DNA from: Tritrichomonas musculus
Taxonomy: Eukaryota > Parabasalia > Tritrichomonadida > Tritrichomonadidae
DNA length: 64,000 nucleotides
Assembly (NCBI GenBank): GCA_039105265.1
Contig: JAPFFF010000021.1
Span: 1,922,001 to 1,986,000, forward strand
Direction of reading: 5' to 3'
Position 1 is the stretch's first letter, and every line of letters starts with the position of its first letter. The notes beneath the pieces were generated by a model, which was not told where the DNA came from, made no database searches, and was given only the letters and a program-made list of their open reading frames with translations. This document shows positions 59,081 through 64,000 of this stretch, piece after piece. Position numbers and translations under genes: made by a program.

Positions 59081-60158
59081 GTTTTACTCAATTATTAATT
59101 CAAAATTTTTATTTAGAAAAAATAAATATTTCTTGAATATCAATAATATAATATATTAAAAATTATTATTATATTTCAAAGCTACATATAAATAATGTAA
59201 ATAGTAAATCATTTAAGAAAAAACCTCAAGTAGCATTAAAAAAACACTATTTTTAATGATTTATAGAATAAATAATGAATTTTTTTAATTTTTAAGATAT
59301 AATAAATGAATATGAATTCTATCTAATATTGATTAAAAAATTTATTAATTAAAAAGAATATCTAATTTTTAAGATATTATTATTTTTCAATCAAAAAAAA
59401 ATTGAGAGAGTCGACCCTTTTATAGTAGAAATCATATGATGTGAAACTTTTTTTGAAAGATAATATTCACCTTAAGGTAAAATAAAATTTTAAAACGTAA
59501 TCAACAAAATGCTACTTGGAATTTCTTAGTGTGCTTGCATTGGAGATAGTTTTACGCCTCAAACACCAAGAATACATCCTAGTTCACTCAAAGAAGTAAT
59601 TTAAAAGAGAGGTGGCTTCCCAAAATTACGGAAATTAAAGCCATTTTTATGGTAATTTAGGTGGTCGTTTTTCTTTTAAACCCACTTTTTGTGAGAAATC
59701 ACATGAAGTGAAAAAAAACTGCTATTTAAATACAAAATATTTCTATACTTTTTAATGAAAAAGTTAAAAATTTTTTGTTTCTAATTCAATATTTTTCACA
59801 TCATGTAATAACTGGTATATTCATATCAAAAAAAGCAAATAGTTATAATTTTTCAGTAAAATTTAAATTTACGTTATTTTGGTTAATTTTCTTAACAGAG
59901 TAAGTCAAATTTAACCTTAATATGGCGGTTTTTTGCTTTCCATGAGCTCATGGAAAACGATTGTCCTTTAATTTATTTAATTCTCGAATGGAAAACTCTA
60001 TCATTATACAAGAAATATGATATCATTTTGCTTTTATATATTATTTACTAAATGATAAATATATTGATATAGTTTGTTATAAATTATCTTCAACAGGTCT
60101 TTCAAAAAAATCGATTTTTTATTTTTAAAATTTTTTTTGGAAAAAAAAAAAAAAAAAA
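59081..60158. other. Intergenic stretch with a higher-complexity patch
   Basis: AT-rich flanks around a 59400-59960 patch of more mixed composition. ATCATATGATGTGAAA (59431) is partly complemented by TTTTTCACATCATGTAAT (59792), suggesting a degraded foldback element. The patch at 59510-59650 is not coding in any frame I can make sense of; an unrecognised RNA gene cannot be excluded. Confidence 0.3.
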
Positions 60159-60351
60159 GGGAGATATTTTTTGCCCCCAATCTCTTTTGACCCCAACGGT
60201 TAAGGTTAATATTGACCATGAGTAGCTACTCATGGTATTTTTCACAAAAGTGCAAAAAAGTTCTCGCCGATTTTTTCTGAAGTACGATACAGAGTCAATA
60301 TTAACCTTAACCGTTGGGGTCAAAAGAGATTGGGGGCAAAAAATATCTCCC
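60159..60351. mobile_element. Foldback element with perfect 58-bp arms inside a poly(A) tract
   Basis: Arms 60159-60216 and 60294-60351 (starting GGGAGATATTTTTTGCCCCC) are perfect complements over 58 bp. Eighteen A precede the left arm and eighteen A follow the right arm on the same strand, so the element seems to have inserted in, or duplicated, a poly(A) run. Next to the left arm is the perfect 20-bp palindrome CCATGAGTAGCTACTCATGG (60216-60235). Non-coding. The perfection suggests recent mobility or strong conversion between arms. Confidence 0.7.
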
Positions 60352-60365
60352 AAAAAAAAAAAAAA

Positions 60366-60691
60366 AAAAGTGTTATAGTTTGACGATAAACCGGTTGACA
60401 TCACGAAAAACTGGTCGACATCATCAACTTTTTCATTAAACTCATAGAAATACTCTGAATACTTTTCTATGATGCTTATTCAAAAACCGGTAGACATTAT
60501 AAAATTTTAAAAATTTTTTAGAACTTTTTAAAAAGATATTTGTGTTATATTTGAGAGCCTTTTCAATATCATTTTTCATTCAATTTTGAACATCTTTATG
60601 AAATATTTGAGTGCTATTTTATGAAAAAGTTTACGATGTCGACCGGTTTTTCTGATGTTTACTCGTTTATCGTCTTACAATACCACTTTAT
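60366..60691. mobile_element. Foldback element, about 68-bp inverted ends, 326 bp
   Basis: The left end AAAGTGTTATAGTTTGACGA and the right end complement AAAGTGGTATTGTAAGACGA match at roughly 80% over 68 bp. They include GACGATAAAC and repeated CCGGT-n-GACAT motifs, the latter also in the middle. It begins directly after the poly(A) run of the neighbouring foldback element. No coding sequence. Confidence 0.65.
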
Positions 60692-61726
60692 ATTACACTG
60701 CTACTTTTTAAGGGTGAAACTTATAATTTGCAACAAAATTATCTTAATAAATAATTTTTTTTTTTATATTTTTCAATAAATATATATATTTATATTATTA
60801 TTAAATATGGTAAATAAATATACTTCTTTAATTATGAAATTATTTGATAAAAAATAAGAGATTAAGTAGGTCTTTTTCAGATTAGTTTGAAAATTTGAAT
60901 TATATTCAATTGCTCTGAATATCTTTTAAATTAAAATATCATGGTAAATATCATAGTTATAATTATTCATATTTATATTTTATTTATATATAATTATTTA
61001 TATTATTAATAAATATTAATTAGATAATTATTCACTAAATAAATCAAGATATATTTATCCAAAATTTGTTTAAAAAATACGTTTTTTAAAAAAATATATT
61101 TATCTAATTTTTAAAGGCCTAAATATAAATTCGGCTCTTATACGATTCTTACAAATTTTTCTATTTATATATATATTTATTCATTAACGCCAATTTTTTA
61201 TATTCAGATAGTTATTTCAACTTTTTATATTTTTTATATTTTTATGCTATTCAAAAATTGATCGTTATCTTCTACTTTTAAAAAAACGATAATTATCAAA
61301 AATTGATATTTTAAATTCATTTTTTTTATTTTCATGTTTCTTAATATTTTTAATTTGACTAAATCAAAATTTATATTTATACATTATATTAATTGGCATA
61401 TATAATCTAATAATTAGGTTATATAATAATATAAAAATTATTAGGATAAATTTGTTTTAAATTATCAAAAATTGAGGAAATGCACGTTTGGACTTCACCC
61501 TTAAATACAATTCTGGCCGGCCAATTTTATTAAAACGAATATGTTCTGAATTTTTGTTATTTCAGAAAATTCAATGTTAATCTTTTGAATGAAAATACGT
61601 TTTACTGAAAAAGTTTGAAATTTCAATTATAGCTAAATTTTGACTGCATATCGTTCTAAAGCATAGCTAAAAATATTGTAAATGTTTTTTAATGGAATCA
61701 TTGGATCAAAAAATCCTAACAGGAAA
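60692..61726. other. AT-rich stretch upstream of the ankyrin gene
   Basis: Mostly AT-rich. TTTTTAAGGGTGAAA (60707) is mirrored by TTCACCCTTAAATA (61492) about 780 bp away, a weak inverted pair resembling the end of nested level 6 (TTTTAAGGGTAAAG). It may mark another degraded element. A GC-richer CTGGCCGGCCAA lies at about 61511. Promoter of the ankyrin gene expected near 61600-61720. Confidence 0.3.
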
Positions 61727-61730
61727 ATGA
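61692..61730 (+). promoter_or_regulatory. Possible upstream ORF of the ankyrin gene
   Basis: ATG at 61692 opens a 12-codon frame (M-E-S-L-D-Q-K-I-L-T-G-K) whose TGA overlaps the main ATG (ATGA at 61727-61730). If transcribed, it could lower or couple initiation at the main start. If transcription starts between the two ATGs, as with the very short 5' leaders usual in trichomonads, it is irrelevant. Confidence 0.3.
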
Positions 61731-64000
61731 TTCCAAAAAACCTCGCAGATCCAATTTTAACCGCTATCTTAGAAGACGATTGTAACAAACTAGCAGAATT
61801 AATTTCGAACTTAGAAGATGTTAATTCTGCGTTTCACTTATACAATAGAAAACTTCCAGATATCCTTTCAAATAATCCAACGATGCTTGGCCTTTGTTGT
61901 TTTTTTGGATCTCTTGAATGTTTTGATTTATTACGAAATTTTGACGCAAGTATCAAAGAGGAAGATGATTTTGGGCGTAATTGTGTTCATTTCGCTACAG
62001 CAGGTGGATCTTGGAATATGATGAGAATTCTTGACCAATCCATTACTGACAATAAAGACGAAAACAATGACAATTCGAATAATGATGATGATAAAAGTAA
62101 TAATAATGATTCGAGTAGTGATGATGATACCCCCATTTTTTTTGGTCGAGGCATTTTTAGGAGACCATTTTTTATGGATACATTTGCCAATATGGATGAA
62201 AAAAATATTTACAATAAAAGCGATGACCGTGGACTAACACCTATGCATTATGGTGCGATGTTTGGTCGTCTTGAAATTGTTCGCTATTTATGGACAAAAG
62301 GAGCTCATTTAGACAAAATTCACGATTGTCAAGGCAATCGTCCAATACATCTGGCATGTCTTTATGGCCACACAGATGTTGTCAAATTTTTTGTAGAGAA
62401 TGGTGTCAAATTTGAATCAAATAAATTATCCAATAAATTACAGCCAATTCACTATGCTTGTATTGGCGGATATATAGATACAATTGAATATCTAATTAGT
62501 TTGAATGCTGATATTAATCTTATGGCAAACTCTAAGACGCCAATTTTTTATGCAGCTCGCTATGGATCTCTTGGAGCAGTTAAACTTCTTGTCAAGCATG
62601 GTGCTACATTTAAATTCAAACGAAGGAAGAATTCACCAATTGTCGAAGCAGCACTTGGAGGTCATGCCGATATTATCAATTACTTTTTAAAAAATGGATG
62701 TGATCCAAATGTCTACACATCTACTGGAGAAACGCCTTTGATGGCAGCAATCACTGGAAATAATGCCGAAGTTGTAAAACTTCTTATTAAAAATGGTGCC
62801 AAAATTGATTTTGAACCAATTGCAAAAAAAAGAATGAATACAACTAAAAACAATAATACTGATGCTGATCCATCAGATGAAGAAGGAACAGAAACGACAG
62901 CCAAGGCCAAAAATCAAAAGAAGAAAGAGAATGCAGATCGTAAAAGAAGAAAGGCAATACTTAACAAAGAAATCATTGATATAAACAATTACAATTGTAG
63001 AGATACTTCTGATCTTTTAATTGCTGCCAGTCGAAAAGGTAATATAGAAATATTTAAACTAATCTTAGAGAACATTGATATTAAAAAGTACATTGAAAGT
63101 GATATTGAAATTACAAACAGAAAGAAACGAGTAAACAGAGAGATGTATGCTCTAATTTTAGAAGAAAAGCAGCTTGAAATGCAACGAAGATCGTTAAGGT
63201 ATAAGTTTAACTATCGACGAAAGACATTACAATCAGATGACAGTGATAGCGATAGCGACAGTGATTGTTATTATATTGGCATGAAAAAAAAGAAATCAAA
63301 TAAAGAAGAAGAGGAGGAGGAAGAAGAAGAACAAGATGAAGATACAAAAATTTTTCACAAATTATGTACAAACGGATATTACTCTTATGGTAGTTATGAA
63401 GATGCCACAATGCTTTCTGATCCAAATTCAGGTAAGATTTGTCAACTTTTTTCTAATGCATTAAATTCTAAATCACTCGAACTTTTAAAAATTCTCGTTG
63501 AAAATAAATTAGTACCTAAAGATACCAATAGATTTTATGTTAGAATGGCCAGTGAAGCCAATATTGATATACTTAATTATATGCTTGATAATGATCTTCC
63601 ATTTAACAAAAATGATACTAATTTAAAGAAAGAAGTTTTTAATTTAGGTAAAATCGAAATTTTAGAAAAGTTTAGACAAAGAGGATTAAGGTTTGATATG
63701 CAAAATGATATTTGTTTTCTTTCTAGAATTATTAGCTCATATAATCCTGAATTGCTTGTTTATGTTCTCGATAAAATATTTGTTGAAGACAAAGCAAATC
63801 CTGTTAAAAAAGTCAAAAAGAAAAAGCGAAGCTTTTTATATGATTATCATCATTTTGATGATTTCTCATTTAGTTACTATGACAATTCGCCATCAACTGA
63901 TCCAGTCAACATTGTTTTAAATAAAGCTCTTCAGTTTCCAATTGCACCTAATCACTCTATTATCAGACGAAGTTATCTCTCACCGAATTCATCAATCAAC
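61727..64000 (+). CDS. Ankyrin-repeat protein, partial (runs off the window, at least 758 codons)
   Basis: Open from ATG 61727 to the window edge. Seven or so ankyrin repeats are visible at about residues 165-365 and 425-455: G-L-T-P-M-H-Y-G-A-M-F-G-R-L-E-I-V, N-R-P-I-H-L-A-C-L-Y-G-H-T-D-V-V, Q-P-I-H-Y-A-C-I-G-G-Y, T-P-I-F-Y-A-A-R-Y-G-S, G-E-T-P-L-M-A-A-I-T-G-N. They are interrupted by acidic/Asn-rich inserts (about 110-135) and a Lys-rich insert (375-410). A coiled, basic stretch (470-510), a poly-acidic run (about 525-545) and further degenerate repeats follow. Large ankyrin families are typical of trichomonads. Partner and role unknown. Stop not in the window. Confidence 0.85.
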   Translation, partial: MIPKNLADPILTAILEDDCNKLAELISNLEDVNSAFHLYNRKLPDILSNNPTMLGLCCFFGSLECFDLLRNFDASIKEEDDFGRNCVHFATAGGSWNMMRILDQSITDNKDENNDNSNNDDDKSNNNDSSSDDDTPIFFGRGIFRRPFFMDTFANMDEKNIYNKSDDRGLTPMHYGAMFGRLEIVRYLWTKGAHLDKIHDCQGNRPIHLACLYGHTDVVKFFVENGVKFESNKLSNKLQPIHYACIGGYIDTIEYLISLNADINLMANSKTPIFYAARYGSLGAVKLLVKHGATFKFKRRKNSPIVEAALGGHADIINYFLKNGCDPNVYTSTGETPLMAAITGNNAEVVKLLIKNGAKIDFEPIAKKRMNTTKNNNTDADPSDEEGTETTAKAKNQKKKENADRKRRKAILNKEIIDINNYNCRDTSDLLIAASRKGNIEIFKLILENIDIKKYIESDIEITNRKKRVNREMYALILEEKQLEMQRRSLRYKFNYRRKTLQSDDSDSDSDSDCYYIGMKKKKSNKEEEEEEEEEQDEDTKIFHKLCTNGYYSYGSYEDATMLSDPNSGKICQLFSNALNSKSLELLKILVENKLVPKDTNRFYVRMASEANIDILNYMLDNDLPFNKNDTNLKKEVFNLGKIEILEKFRQRGLRFDMQNDICFLSRIISSYNPELLVYVLDKIFVEDKANPVKKVKKKKRSFLYDYHHFDDFSFSYYDNSPSTDPVNIVLNKALQFPIAPNHSIIRRSYLSPNSSIN
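62099..62128 (+). repeat. Low-complexity acidic/Asn insert in the ankyrin gene
   Basis: Codons for Asn, Asp and Ser alternate (AATAATGATGATG-like), part of a 25-residue insert between ankyrin repeats. Typical of AT-rich protist proteins. Confidence 0.4.

Noticed and set aside
1-64000. tRNA, rRNA, snRNA genes, CRISPR arrays or introns
   Set aside because: No tRNA-like cloverleaf, rRNA motif, regularly spaced repeat-spacer array or trichomonad intron consensus was recognised by eye; a covariance-model scan would be needed to exclude short RNA genes.

Overview
The window looks like nuclear DNA of a flagellated, intron-poor, very AT-rich protist, most likely a parabasalid of the Trichomonas/Tritrichomonas type. 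The reasons are: single-exon genes packed a few tens to hundreds of bases apart, stop codons that often run into TAAA, a BTB plus discoidin-like gene and ankyrin/serine-rich genes of trichomonad style, mariner elements, and a flagellar gene set (CFAP299, centrin). The genus is inferred; no rRNA marker is present.

Layout. Bases 1-3.4 kb hold short foldback elements and no convincing gene. A broken ubiquitin-specific-protease-like gene lies at 3.4-8.2 kb. From 8.5 to 24.6 kb the DNA is a transposon graveyard. An intact mariner (10.04-11.30 kb) sits inside an unrecognised reading frame. Remnants of a virus-like element (a CRESS-type Rep fossil at 22.1-22.8 kb and coiled-coil remnants at 11.5-12.6 kb) lie on either side of a Russian-doll stack of at least six TIR elements (12.65-22.02 kb). 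Four of the levels have readable target-site duplications. Level 4 carries an intact 735-aa transposase that joins BRCT-like and SANT/Myb-like regions to a pogo-like DDE domain.

From 24.8 to 56.1 kb there is a compact housekeeping block: HMG-box protein, DYRK/HIPK kinase, centrin, CFAP299, BTB-discoidin protein, SCYL1-like pseudokinase, acylphosphatase, cyclic-nucleotide phosphodiesterase, a propeller/coiled-coil protein, ribosomal protein uL2 (RPL8), a coiled-coil protein, ATG4, a MED14-like Mediator subunit, a Rab GTPase, a 1546-aa serine-rich repeat protein and PDK1. Several pairs are divergent with 60-200 bp between them, so they probably share promoters. The SCYL1-like protein and Rab concern membrane traffic; PDK1, DYRK and the phosphodiesterase concern signalling; centrin, CFAP299 and perhaps the coiled-coil protein concern the flagellum and basal body.

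From 56 to 61.7 kb the DNA is again repeat-rich (foldback elements, a 994-bp inverted repeat with 213-bp arms, a dispersed repeat pair). The window ends inside a large ankyrin-repeat gene (61.7 kb to the edge). I saw no tRNA, rRNA, CRISPR array or spliceosomal intron. All function calls rest on motif reading by eye.
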